Source: Brevibacterium oceani | GTDB lineage: Bacteria; Actinomycetota; Actinomycetes; Actinomycetales; Brevibacteriaceae | DNA length: 64,000 nucleotides | Direction: 5' to 3' | NCBI RefSeq assembly: GCF_013623835.1 | Contig: NZ_JABKDE010000001.1 | Span: 248,001 to 312,000 of the forward strand | Program-made: the position numbers and the translations under genes | Notes under the pieces: generated by a model | What the model was told of the DNA's origin: nothing | The model's database searches: none | Seen by the model: only the letters and a program-made list of their open reading frames with translations | Shown: positions 26,503 through 35,121 of the stretch, piece after piece | Layout of the letters: every line of letters starts with the position of its first letter | Position numbering within the stretch: the first letter of the stretch is position 1

Positions 26503-27976
26503 GACAGGTGCCAGCAGGGCGCCGGCACGCTCGGGCAGGGGCAGTCTCATCGGCGTCCTCGCCGCGCTCATCCTCATCGTCGTCGCGATCATCGTGCCGC
26601 CGAGCACCGGCTGGGACGTCAAGGCGCTGTCAGCTGCGCCGCTGTTCGCCGAACTCCGGCCGCGGATCGGCCCCGGGAGTGCCATCGCCCTCGTCATCTC
26701 CGCAGTCGTGCTCGTCTGGGGCCCTCGCCTCACCGGCCGTCTGCGCTGGTGGCCCCTGCTGTCATGGACGACCCTCGTGTCCGCGGCGTGGATGCTCGCC
26801 CTGGATGCGGTCGACGGGTTCGGCCACCTCGGCGGGATCCTCAACAGCGCGGAGGAGTATGTGCCCACCGCCCGGGCGCTCGCCGATGCGGGCCTGGCCT
26901 CGGCGATCCCCGACCTGCTGTCCGGGTATGTTGCGCGCATTCCGCTCGCGGCAGCGGACAATCTTCCCGTCCACCTCGCCGGGCATCCGCCGGGGGCCGT
27001 GCTGTTCTTCGCACTCCTCGTCGCCGTCGGGGTGCGATCGGCGTGGGGGATCGGCCTCGTCATCACCGTCCTTGCCGCGACGATTCCCGCCGCGGTGATG
27101 TGGACCCTGCGCAGCCTCGGCACCGAGGCTGGGGCGCGCAGTCTTGCGCCTTTCCTGGCCAGCGCTCCCGCAGCGATCTGGCTCGCGGTCTCCGCCGATG
27201 CAGTCTTCGCGAGCACGGGAGCGTGGGCGATCGCGGTCCTCGCCTGGTCGACGAAGCGGTCTGCGTCGGGATCGACGCGACCGCGAACAGTCGTCGGCGG
27301 ACTCGCCGCCGGTGTGCTCCTCGGTCTCGGGACGTATTCGAGCTACGGGTTTCCGCTGCTCGGCCTCGTCGTCCTCGCGGTGTTCGCCGCTGCCCGCACC
27401 CTGCGCCCCTTGCCGTGGCTGATCGTCGGAGGGCTGGCCGTCGTCGCCCTCTTCACAGCCGGAGGCTTCGCCTGGTGGGAGGCCTATCCGGTGCTGCGCG
27501 AGAGGTACTGGGACGGATTCGCCGCGAGTCGGCCGGCACGCTACTGGCTGTGGGCGAACCTCGCGGCACTTCTGTGCGCAACCGGTCCCGCACTCGGCGC
27601 CGGCGTGACCGCGGTTGTGCCCGCACTACGATCCCGCCTCGTCGCAATGTGGAACGGGTCGCTGCGATCCCTTCCCGCCGCAGGACGGAAAGGAACGCTG
27701 CGCACCGATGCGACCGATGCGACCGGTGAGACCGATGCGACCGGTGAGGGCGGCCGGTGGACCATCGGCATCCTCTCCGCCGCCGCAGTGGGAATGGCGA
27801 TCGCCGCGGACCTGTCGAGCATGAGCCGGGCGGAGGTGGAGCGGATCTGGCTGTTCATGGTGCCGTGGCTGCTCGTCTCTCTGGCCGCGGTTCCGGTGCG
27901 GGCCCGGTCGTGGATGCTGTCGGCGCAGCTCGTCTTCGCCCTCGTCCTCGCTCATCTCGTGCACAGCGCATGGTGA
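26414..27976 (+). CDS. Polytopic membrane protein, probable GT-C-type glycosyltransferase
   Basis: 520 residues. A repetitive Pro/Thr/Gly/Asp leader (1-42) is followed by about 11 hydrophobic helices. The extracytoplasmic loop after helix 3 contains acidic residues and VHLAGHPPGAVLFF, reminiscent of polyprenyl-phosphate-sugar-dependent GT-C enzymes. A cytoplasmic insert (about 420-445) contains a short TDATGE repeat. With the family 2 glycosyltransferase at 19900 it could make and use a lipid-linked sugar. The enzyme class is an inference from topology and context. Confidence 0.6.
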   Translation: MIDEDPTPPAGDPALPTGDSTSPTGDSATWTGASRAPARSGRGSLIGVLAALILIVVAIIVPPSTGWDVKALSAAPLFAELRPRIGPGSAIALVISAVVLVWGPRLTGRLRWWPLLSWTTLVSAAWMLALDAVDGFGHLGGILNSAEEYVPTARALADAGLASAIPDLLSGYVARIPLAAADNLPVHLAGHPPGAVLFFALLVAVGVRSAWGIGLVITVLAATIPAAVMWTLRSLGTEAGARSLAPFLASAPAAIWLAVSADAVFASTGAWAIAVLAWSTKRSASGSTRPRTVVGGLAAGVLLGLGTYSSYGFPLLGLVVLAVFAAARTLRPLPWLIVGGLAVVALFTAGGFAWWEAYPVLRERYWDGFAASRPARYWLWANLAALLCATGPALGAGVTAVVPALRSRLVAMWNGSLRSLPAAGRKGTLRTDATDATGETDATGEGGRWTIGILSAAAVGMAIAADLSSMSRAEVERIWLFMVPWLLVSLAAVPVRARSWMLSAQLVFALVLAHLVHSAW

Positions 27977-28039
27977 CTCGACTCTCTTCGTCCTAGGCTG
28001 TCCACTGTCCCGACGAACCACACCGCGAAAGCACCTGAC

Positions 28040-29236
28040 ATGACCTCGACGATCTCCGCACGCTTCCGCCTCGTCCCGATGCGCCCTCGCGATCCGGGGG
28101 AGGCGGGCCGGGCGGCGAGTACGCTCGAGCTCTTCTTCGACCTCGTCTTCGTCATCGCCGTGTCCATCGCGTCCTCGCACTTGCATGACACGGTCACTGT
28201 CGGCCGCCTCGGGGAGGGGGTGGCGAACTATCTGCTCGTGTTCTTCGGGATCTGGTGGGCGTGGATGAACTTCACCTGGTTCGCCACCTCGTTCGACACC
28301 GATGATTGGCTCTACCGGGTGCTCACGATCGTGCAGATGGGCGGGGTGCTCATCCTCGCCGCCGGCATCGGGCCGGTCTTCTCCGACGGGGACTTCCGGC
28401 TCCTCATCGGCGGCTACGTCCTCATGCGCGTCATCATGATCTCCCAATGGCTGCGCGCGGCCCGCGGTGCCGGGCCCGCGCGGTGGACGACGATCGTCTA
28501 CGCCAGTGGGATCGGGATCGCGCAGGTCCTGTGGGTGGCCTGGCTGGCCATCGACGACCCCGTCATGCGCGCGGTCGGCGTCGGGCTGCTCATCCTCGCC
28601 GAGGTGTCGGTGCCGGTCATCGCCGAGACCCGCGGCACGACTCCGTGGCATCCGCACCACATCACCGAACGCTACGGCTGCTTCACCATCATCGTGCTCG
28701 GCGAGAGCCTGCTGGCCTCGGCGGACACGATCTTCGACGCCCTCGCCGAGGTCGCCGACATCGTCCCGCTCATCTCGCTCGGCGTCCTCAGCCTCATCGT
28801 CACCGCCGCGATGTGGTGGATCTACTTCTGGCCGCCGCACCACCGGGCGATCGGCAGCCTCGGCGGATCATTGAGATACGGGTACGGCCACTACTTCATC
28901 TTCGCCGCCGCCGGCGCGTTCTCGGCCGGAGTCGGAATCGAAGCCGATTCCCAGCTCGGCGACAGCGCCCTCGATCCGGTGCTGGCGACGTTCACGGTCT
29001 CGGTGCCCATCGCCGTGTTCGTGCTCGGCGTGTGGCTGCTCGCAATCCGCGCGAACGCGAACGGCATCGTCAACACCGTCGTCCCGGTCTGCGCGGTCCT
29101 CGTCCTCCTCGACCCGATCATCCCGATCCCCACGTTCCTCACGACGTTCTTCATGATCATCATCGTCATCACCCTCATCGCCATCCCGCCGAAGGGCGGA
29201 GGCTCGGAGTACGACGCCGAGGTGGTCGCCGGGTGA
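28040..29236 (+). CDS. ltrA: Low temperature requirement protein A (LtrA) family membrane protein
   Basis: 398 residues. The N-terminal TLELFFDLVFVIAVS and the conserved His-containing segments (WWAWMNFTWFATSFDTDD, HHITERYGCFTIIVLGES) are family signatures. About ten membrane helices are visible. Function is not established; the name comes from a Listeria cold-growth mutant. A TAGGCT hexamer lies about 45 bases upstream. The final codons and stop are repeated 65 bases downstream. Confidence 0.88.
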   Translation: MTSTISARFRLVPMRPRDPGEAGRAASTLELFFDLVFVIAVSIASSHLHDTVTVGRLGEGVANYLLVFFGIWWAWMNFTWFATSFDTDDWLYRVLTIVQMGGVLILAAGIGPVFSDGDFRLLIGGYVLMRVIMISQWLRAARGAGPARWTTIVYASGIGIAQVLWVAWLAIDDPVMRAVGVGLLILAEVSVPVIAETRGTTPWHPHHITERYGCFTIIVLGESLLASADTIFDALAEVADIVPLISLGVLSLIVTAAMWWIYFWPPHHRAIGSLGGSLRYGYGHYFIFAAAGAFSAGVGIEADSQLGDSALDPVLATFTVSVPIAVFVLGVWLLAIRANANGIVNTVVPVCAVLVLLDPIIPIPTFLTTFFMIIIVITLIAIPPKGGGSEYDAEVVAG

Positions 29237-29303
29237 CGTGCAGGACCGGGCACACACCCGCCGAAGCAGGAGAAATCCTCGCCGAGGTGGCCGCCGGGTG
29301 AGC
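29216..29303 (+). repeat. Direct repeat of the ltrA 3' end including its stop codon
   Basis: GCCGAGGTGGTCGCCGGGTG (29216-29235, followed by ACG) and GCCGAGGTGGCCGCCGGGTG (29281-29300, followed by AGC) differ at one base. The TGA is the real stop in the first copy; the second copy lies between genes. Confidence 0.8.
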
Positions 29304-29395
29304 GCGGGCGCAGGCGAGTCGGCCGCTGGGTCAGCGACACAGTCACCCGCCCTCGTGACCTACCGATGCGTGAACGAACGTGGGACGCTGGAGGC

Positions 29396-30580
29396 ATGAA
29401 CATCCACAGTGTCGTCCCGCCCTACCTCCTTGATGCCATCGCCGAGCGCGGTCCCGAGAAGTTCCCCCGCGCCGCAGCCGCCGCTGCCAGCTGTCGGATG
29501 TCCGACGAGTCCTGCCGCAGCCTGCGCCTGACCGGCCTGCGCTACACCCCGCCGGCCGACCTCGACCAGGCTGAGACCCTCGAAACCGACGACCCCGCGA
29601 ACCGGACCTCGACCTCAGGCGACGCAGGCAGTGAGGGGGCGACCGGCCGAGCGGCCACAGCCGGCAGGCCCGGAAGCGCGGGAGTGCAGCGCCTCATCCA
29701 CGACGCGCAGGGCAAGGAGGTGCTGCCCGGTGTGCTCGTGCGCAGCGAAGGCGAAGACCCCGTCCCCGATGAGGCGGTCAACGAGGCCTTCGACGGCCTC
29801 GGCGCTGCGTACTCGCTGTTCTCCGAGGTCTTCGACCGTGACTCCCTCGACGGAAACGGGATGCCGCTGCTGGCCAGCGTCCACTACGGCCAGGACTACG
29901 ACAACGCGTTCTTCGACGGCCGCCTCATGGTCTTCGGCGACGGCGATGCCGAGGTGTTCACCGGCTTCACCGGGTCGCTGTCGATCATCGGACACGAACT
30001 CTCCCACGGCGTCATCAGCCACACCGCCGATCTCGAGTACTCCGGCCAGCCGGGAGCGCTCAACGAACACTGCGCCGATGTCTTCGGGGCGCTGACCGAC
30101 CAGCACGACAACAGCCAGAACGCCGAGGACGCCGACTGGCTCATCGGGGCCGGCATCTTCACCCCCGAGGTCACCGGTCGTGCCCTGCGCTCGATGATCG
30201 AACCCGGCACCGCCTACGACGATGATGTGCTCGGCAAGGATCCGCAGCCAGGCCACATGGACGACTTCGTCACCACGGATTCGGACAACGGCGGCGTCCA
30301 CCTCAACTCGGGCATCCCCAACCGGGCGTTCGCGCTCGCCGCCGTCAGCGTCGGCGGTCCGGCCTGGGAGAGCGTCGGGCAGGTCTGGTACGGGGTGCTC
30401 ACCGGCGACGAGATCACGAAGCAGACCGATTTCGTCGGCTTCGCAGAGCTGACCATCGCCGAGGCGGCCGAGCAGTTCGGATCCGGATCCGACGTTCACG
30501 ATGCGGTCGTGACCGGGTGGGAAGCCGTGGGCATCTCCCATGCCGGTTCGGCGCGCGGGAATGAAGGGAGCACCTGGTGA
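29396..30580 (+). CDS. M4 family (thermolysin/protealysin-like) metalloprotease
   Basis: 394 residues from ATG 29396. GGAGG lies only one base before this ATG, an odd spacing, but the N-terminal HSVVPPYLL matches the start of protealysin-type precursors. No signal peptide is visible, as in protealysins. Propeptide region about 1-100 includes a variable insert (60-95). Zinc site His200-Glu201-x-x-His204 (GHELSH) and Glu224 (GALNEHCADVFG); NGGVHLNSGIPN carries further conserved residues. The inhibitor gene overlaps its stop codon. Confidence 0.9.
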   Translation: MNIHSVVPPYLLDAIAERGPEKFPRAAAAAASCRMSDESCRSLRLTGLRYTPPADLDQAETLETDDPANRTSTSGDAGSEGATGRAATAGRPGSAGVQRLIHDAQGKEVLPGVLVRSEGEDPVPDEAVNEAFDGLGAAYSLFSEVFDRDSLDGNGMPLLASVHYGQDYDNAFFDGRLMVFGDGDAEVFTGFTGSLSIIGHELSHGVISHTADLEYSGQPGALNEHCADVFGALTDQHDNSQNAEDADWLIGAGIFTPEVTGRALRSMIEPGTAYDDDVLGKDPQPGHMDDFVTTDSDNGGVHLNSGIPNRAFALAAVSVGGPAWESVGQVWYGVLTGDEITKQTDFVGFAELTIAEAAEQFGSGSDVHDAVVTGWEAVGISHAGSARGNEGSTW

Positions 30581-30942
30581 GCGAGGAGCCTGCCGGCGCC
30601 GCAGGCGCCGCCGACAGCGGCGCTGAGGGGTTCGGCCGGTTGGTCGTCGAGCGCTCGGGCGGGATCGGCGGAATGCTGGTCGTCTGGGAGGTCGACATCG
30701 ACACGAGCTCCCGTCGCGACGATCTCGGCCGCAGGGTGACCGAACTGCCCTGGTCCGATCGCTCCACCGCCGATCCGGCTACGACCAGCTCAGCGTCGGC
30801 CGGTGCCGACCGCTTCGACTACCTCATCGAGAGTCGTTTCGGGCGGGTGCGTTTCGGCGAGGGACAGATGCCCCAGGAGTGGCGGCGCCTGGTCGACGAG
30901 GTCCGCGAAGTCGCCGAACCGCAGAGGCGCCGACCTGACTGA
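30577..30942 (+). CDS. Emfourin-like inhibitor of protealysin-type proteases
   Basis: 121 residues from GTG 30577 overlapping the protease stop (GTGA). The core [12 protein letters not shown] followed by a Trp-containing strand matches emfourin (M4in), the slow tight-binding inhibitor encoded beside protealysin in Serratia (established for that pair). There is an extra Gly/Ala N-terminus and no signal peptide, so it should act inside the cell and protect it from the co-expressed protease. The assignment rests on motif and operon context. Confidence 0.75.
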   Translation: MSEEPAGAAGAADSGAEGFGRLVVERSGGIGGMLVVWEVDIDTSSRRDDLGRRVTELPWSDRSTADPATTSSASAGADRFDYLIESRFGRVRFGEGQMPQEWRRLVDEVREVAEPQRRRPD

Positions 30943-30958
30943 CCCTATGCTGGAGACC

Positions 30959-31918
30959 ATGACCGACGAGAAACCGACTCCGACCACTGACGCTCGGACG
31001 ACCGCAGAGCAGAACGTCCGCGACCTCGAATCCGGGATCCATACGGACCTGAAAGAGACGATGACCTACGGGTCCTATCTCGACCTCGACCGACTGCTCG
31101 GCGCCCAGCATCCCGTCAGCAGCCCCGAACACCATGACGAGATGCTCTTCATCATCCAGCACCAGACCACCGAACTGTGGTTCCGCCTCGTTATCCACGA
31201 ACTCCTCGACGCCCGCCGACTCATTGCCGCTGATGAACTGCAGACAGCGCTCAAACGCATCGCCCGCGTCAAGCACATCCAGAAGACCCTGACCGAACAG
31301 TGGTCAGTCCTCGCCACGCTCACCCCGAGCGAATACGTGGGCTTCCGCGACCAGCTCGGGCGCGCCTCGGGATTCCAGTCCTGGCAGTATCGGGCGGTGG
31401 AGTTCCTGCTCGGGAACAAGAACCGCGGCATGCTCCAGGTCTTCGACGGTGAGCCCGAGGCTCGCGCCGCACTCGAGCAGTACCTGAACGAGCCGAGCAT
31501 CTACGACGAGTTCCTCGCCTGCCTCGCTCGCCGTGGACTCCCGGTGCCCAGGCGCCTGCTCGACCGTGACAAGTCCGAGGCCCACACCTTCGACGAGGAA
31601 CTGTTGGAGACCTTCCGCATCATCTACGAGAACCCTGATGACTACTGGCTGGAGTACGAAAGCTGCGAAGAGCTCGTCGATCTCGAGGAGAACTTTCAGC
31701 TCTGGCGCTACCGGCACATGCGCACGGTGCTGCGGATCATCGGCATGAAGCGCGGCACGGGCGGTTCGAGCGGGGTCGGTTTCCTCCAGAAGGCACTCGA
31801 CCTCACGTTCTTCCCCGAACTGTTCGACATCCGCACCGGCATCGAGAACGGCCCCGGCACACGGAGGGATTCCCCTGATGCTTCGATCCAGCCGCCGCAC
31901 CCCCGCGCGGATGCGTAA
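30959..31918 (+). CDS. kynA: Tryptophan 2,3-dioxygenase
   Basis: 319 residues from ATG 30959; TATGCT ends seven bases upstream and TGGAG also precedes it. Family motifs are [30 protein letters not shown] (substrate and heme pocket), [18 protein letters not shown] and the heme-ligand region [15 protein letters not shown]. It opens the tryptophan ring to N-formylkynurenine. The convergent gene at 31971-32782 looks like the next enzyme, the formamidase, but is frameshifted. No kynureninase is in the window. Confidence 0.93.
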   Translation: MTDEKPTPTTDARTTAEQNVRDLESGIHTDLKETMTYGSYLDLDRLLGAQHPVSSPEHHDEMLFIIQHQTTELWFRLVIHELLDARRLIAADELQTALKRIARVKHIQKTLTEQWSVLATLTPSEYVGFRDQLGRASGFQSWQYRAVEFLLGNKNRGMLQVFDGEPEARAALEQYLNEPSIYDEFLACLARRGLPVPRRLLDRDKSEAHTFDEELLETFRIIYENPDDYWLEYESCEELVDLEENFQLWRYRHMRTVLRIIGMKRGTGGSSGVGFLQKALDLTFFPELFDIRTGIENGPGTRRDSPDASIQPPHPRADA

Positions 31919-31929
31919 GGAGCGCCTCA

Positions 31930-31989
31930 GCTAACCGAGCAGCACGTTGGCCAACCGAGGAGCACCTCGGCTAACCGAGCAGCAGCTTG
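31930..31989. repeat. Three 20-bp tandem units spanning the formamidase-like stop codon
   Basis: Units of exactly 20 bases start at 31930, 31950 and 31970 (consensus GCTAACCGAGCAGCACSTTG). The gene's TAG stop (31971-31973 on the minus strand) lies in the last unit; the same TAG is present in the first unit and changed to TGG in the second. Confidence 0.88.
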
Positions 31990-32782
31990 CTGACCTGCGC
32001 GAAGTACGGTGACTCGGGGTCGATGACATCGGCATGGTTCGCCCCCGCCAGCTCCGTGCAGGCGGCCGGGAAGACGCGTGAGAATTCGATGTCGACGATT
32101 CCGTCGGCATCCCCGTGGATCGAATGCACGTCGACGCGTTCCGGGATGAGCGCGACGCGCGAACGCGGGTCGTGGCGCAGATACGCGGCGAGGTCCTCCT
32201 CGGGGCGCAGACCCATATAGTCGAGCACCGCACCGTCGCCGAGCCCGTCCGCCACCTCCCGCAGCAGGTCCGTCACCGGAGCCAGTGGTAGCAATCGGAT
32301 CCGCGGTCCCGCCTCGGGCAGATGCGAAGCCCACGCGAGGACGAGGCAGCCGCCGGCCGAATGACCGGAGACGATGAGGTTCTCCCGTGCCCCAGCACTG
32401 ACACCCCAACCAGGCAGTTCGGCACAGATCGAGTCGATGGCCGCGGTGACATCGTCGAGCAGGTGCGGCTGTCCCCCGGCCCGCCGGTATTCGACGAGCG
32501 CGACGAGCACCCCGGACGAGGCCAGAGCTCGAGCCAAGGGGTGAGCATGGGCGAGGTCCGTGCGAGGACGGAAGTAGCCGCCGTGGACGAAGATCACCGT
32601 CGCCGAGGCGGCCGCCGGGTCGCCGTAGACCTCGACGAACTGCTCGGGGCGTCCCCGTACACGTGCCGGAATCCCGGCACTGCGTCGGACCCGCGGCCGA
32701 TTTCGCCGAAGGCTGCGGTCGGACCACCGAGGTCCGCACCGGTCTCGGCGAGTTCGACGATGCGCGCACTCTCGTCACTCAC
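31971..32782 (-). pseudogene. Alpha/beta hydrolase, kynurenine formamidase-like, with a -1 frameshift
   Basis: The C-terminal 209 codons (to 32597) hold the full hydrolase core: oxyanion IFVHGGYF, nucleophile elbow SGHSAGG, an Asp in HGDADGIVD and His in GANHADV. The natural N-terminus (SDESARIVELAETG to FRHVYGDAP, start GTG 32782 with GGGAG upstream) is in another frame. The frames join at about 32643-32650, where adding one G/C would restore GDAP-EQFVEVYGDP. So this is a one-base deletion in a GC run: either a real pseudogene or a sequencing error. Facing kynA, it would hydrolyse N-formylkynurenine. Confidence 0.72.
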
Positions 32783-32813
32783 TTCGCTGCTCCCATTCCG
32801 CCGTCCTGACGTC

Positions 32814-32851
32814 GGCACCCTCACTCAGCCGCACCGCAGGCATCCTCACTC
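32814..32851. repeat. 25-bp spaced repeat containing the GDSL hydrolase stop codon
   Basis: GGCACCCTCACTC (32814-32826) and GGCATCCTCACTC (32839-32851) differ at one base. The stop TGA of the hydrolase is at 32846-32848; the equivalent triplet at 32821-32823 also reads TGA on the minus strand. Confidence 0.7.
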
Positions 32852-33673
32852 GACCGTGTCGTCGGTGCCGTGTGCGCGCTCGACGAGGTCGCGGACGCGG
32901 GTGAGTTCGGGCAGCTTCGGATCGAGTCTGTCCCCGGAGGACTCGCCGCGCAGGCGCCGGCCGACCCACGGGCCCAGGTACTGCTTGGCCCACCGGGACT
33001 CCTCGCTCATCACCTCTCGGATCGCCCGCGTCGGTCGCGCGGGGATGCCGAAGCCCTCGACCGGCAGCGAGTGGCCGGATTCGAGGGTGGCCAGAGCCTG
33101 TTCGGCGACGAGATGGTGGCCCTTGGGGGAGAGGTGGATGCGGTCATCGGCCCACATCTCCGCGGCATAGAGCGAACGCAGCCCCCAGACATCGATCATG
33201 TGGCAGCCGTGACGCTGCGCGATCGACCACAGGTGCGCATTGTAGACACCCACGCGCGGGCGCACCGCCCGGATCAGCGGAGTGCTGAACTCGGTGTCGA
33301 AGCCGTTGCACATGAGCACCTCGATGCCGGCCTCACGCAGCGCGACGACGGCGCGTTCGAACTTCGCGGCCAGGGCGTCGATATCCGCTTTGGGCCGCAG
33401 ACAGTCGTTGCCGCCGGCGCACAGGCTCACGAGGTCCGGCTTCAGCTCCAGGGCACGAGGCACCTGTTCGTCGATGATGCGGTCGAGGAGACGGCCGCGG
33501 ATCGCGAGGTTGGCGTACGACACGTCCGGGCTGCCCACGGAGGATTCGGTGAGCATGAGTGCCAGACGGTCGGCCCACCCGCGGAAACGGTCGTCGGCTC
33601 GGGGATCGGGATCCATCAGTCCTTCGCTGAACGAGTCTCCGACAGCCACGTATGAGGTGATGGTCTTGAGCAT
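32846..33673 (-). CDS. SGNH/GDSL-family hydrolase
   Basis: 275 residues from ATG 33673 with AAGGA upstream and a TATAGT hexamer (33707-33712) about 35 bases before the start. Block I is VAVGDSFSEG (nucleophile Ser), block III CAGGNDCL, and block V DRIHLSPKGH carries the catalytic Asp and His. No signal peptide, so an intracellular esterase or lipase acting on a small ester is likely. Confidence 0.88.
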   Translation of the reverse strand: MLKTITSYVAVGDSFSEGLMDPDPRADDRFRGWADRLALMLTESSVGSPDVSYANLAIRGRLLDRIIDEQVPRALELKPDLVSLCAGGNDCLRPKADIDALAAKFERAVVALREAGIEVLMCNGFDTEFSTPLIRAVRPRVGVYNAHLWSIAQRHGCHMIDVWGLRSLYAAEMWADDRIHLSPKGHHLVAEQALATLESGHSLPVEGFGIPARPTRAIREVMSEESRWAKQYLGPWVGRRLRGESSGDRLDPKLPELTRVRDLVERAHGTDDTVE

Positions 33674-33840
33674 CAGGGATCCTTCTCTCGTCGTTCTCCC
33701 ATCCAGACTATACGCACGCTCTGACGCGGCGTCCGTCCGGGGACGCCACGACGGTGCGGGGTGACTCGGTCGAAACGGGATGTGGCGTAGACTCGACACC
33801 GCATCCAGACGTCGCCGCCGACCCCTTCGCAAGGAGCACA

Positions 33841-35121
33841 ATGTACCGTTCGGTTCCGGTCCCCGCCCCCACAGATCTCGTCATCACGAACGCACGGATC
33901 GTACCCGTGGCCGACGAGCGCGGAAACCGTGCCGAACCCCTCGAATCGGGCACGCTGACCATCTCGAACGGCCGCATCGCCGAGGTGGCCGCCGGGTCCG
34001 TCGACACCTCCGCGCTGCCCGCCGGGATCGAGGTCATCGATGCCGGCGGACGCTGGGTCCTGCCCGGTTTCATCGAAGCTCACGGCCACCTCGGCGTGCA
34101 TGAGGACGGGGAGGGCTGGTCCGGTGACGATACGAACGAGATGACCGATCCCAACGGGGCGGGCCTGCGCGCGCTCGACGGCATCGACCCCACCGATCTC
34201 GGCTTCAAGGATGCGCTGCGCGGGGGAGTCACCTCGGCGCTCATCAAACCCGGTTCCGGCAACCCCATCGGCGGGCGCACTGCGTTCGTGAAGACCTGGG
34301 GCCGGATCGTCGACGAGATGCTCGTCACCGAGGATCTGTCGGTGAAGTCCGCCCTCGGCGAGAACCCGAAGCGCGTCTACGGGGAGAAGAAGGTCACCCC
34401 CTCGACGAGGATGGGTACCGCGAAGATCATCCGCGACGCCTTCGTCGACGCCCGGAACTACCAGGCCAAACGTGCCCACGCCGAGGCCGAGGGCACACCG
34501 TTCGACCGTGACCTGGTCAAGGAGACCCTCGCCGACGTCCTCGACGGCAAGCTCGCATGGGACCAGCACTGCCACCGCGCCGACGACATCGCCACGGCCA
34601 TCCGCCTGTCCGAGGAATTCGGCTACCGCCTGGTCATCAACCACGGCACCGAAGGCCACAAGATCGCCGACTACATCGCCGACAAGGGCATCGACGTCAT
34701 CCTCGGCCCCCTGATGACCAGCCGGTCGAAGGTCGAGCTGCGCGACCGCACGCTGGCCACCGCGGCGGCCCTGGCCAAGGCGGGCGTGCGCATCGCCCTG
34801 ACCACCGACCATCCGGTCATCCCGATCAACTTCCTCATCCACGAGGCCTCGCTGGCCGTGAAGGAAGGACTCGACCCGGTCGTGGCCATCGAAGCGCTGA
34901 CGATCAACCCCGCCGCGATCTTCGGCCTCGAGGACCGATTGGGCTCCCTGTCCGTCGGCCGCGACGCCGACGTCGTCATCTGGTCCGGTGACCCGCTCGA
35001 CCTCGACTCCCGAGCAGAGCAGGTCTTCGTCTCCGGACGCCGGGTCTTCGAATTCGACGCGCAGACGGGAACCGCGAACATCGCCGACCCACACGGCCCG
35101 ACTCTCATCAGCGAGCCGTGA
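33841..35121 (+). CDS. Amidohydrolase (imidazolonepropionase-like)
   Basis: 426 residues from ATG 33841 with AAGGAG upstream and TAGACT at 33788-33793. N-terminal strand ITNARIVPVADE, metal-site GFIEAHGHLG, then DQHCHRADD, INHGTEGHK and TTDHPVIP provide the His/Asp ligands of an amidohydrolase. The C-terminal VGRDADVVIWSGDPL is typical. Substrate unknown; related enzymes act on cyclic amides. The downstream exporter gene overlaps by 4 bases, hinting at removal of an amino-acid-like product. Confidence 0.85.
   Translation: MYRSVPVPAPTDLVITNARIVPVADERGNRAEPLESGTLTISNGRIAEVAAGSVDTSALPAGIEVIDAGGRWVLPGFIEAHGHLGVHEDGEGWSGDDTNEMTDPNGAGLRALDGIDPTDLGFKDALRGGVTSALIKPGSGNPIGGRTAFVKTWGRIVDEMLVTEDLSVKSALGENPKRVYGEKKVTPSTRMGTAKIIRDAFVDARNYQAKRAHAEAEGTPFDRDLVKETLADVLDGKLAWDQHCHRADDIATAIRLSEEFGYRLVINHGTEGHKIADYIADKGIDVILGPLMTSRSKVELRDRTLATAAALAKAGVRIALTTDHPVIPINFLIHEASLAVKEGLDPVVAIEALTINPAAIFGLEDRLGSLSVGRDADVVIWSGDPLDLDSRAEQVFVSGRRVFEFDAQTGTANIADPHGPTLISEP

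Noticed and set aside
33673..35094. 473-residue minus-strand frame
   Set aside because: Antisense to the amidohydrolase, no motif, acidic and Gly-rich shadow composition.
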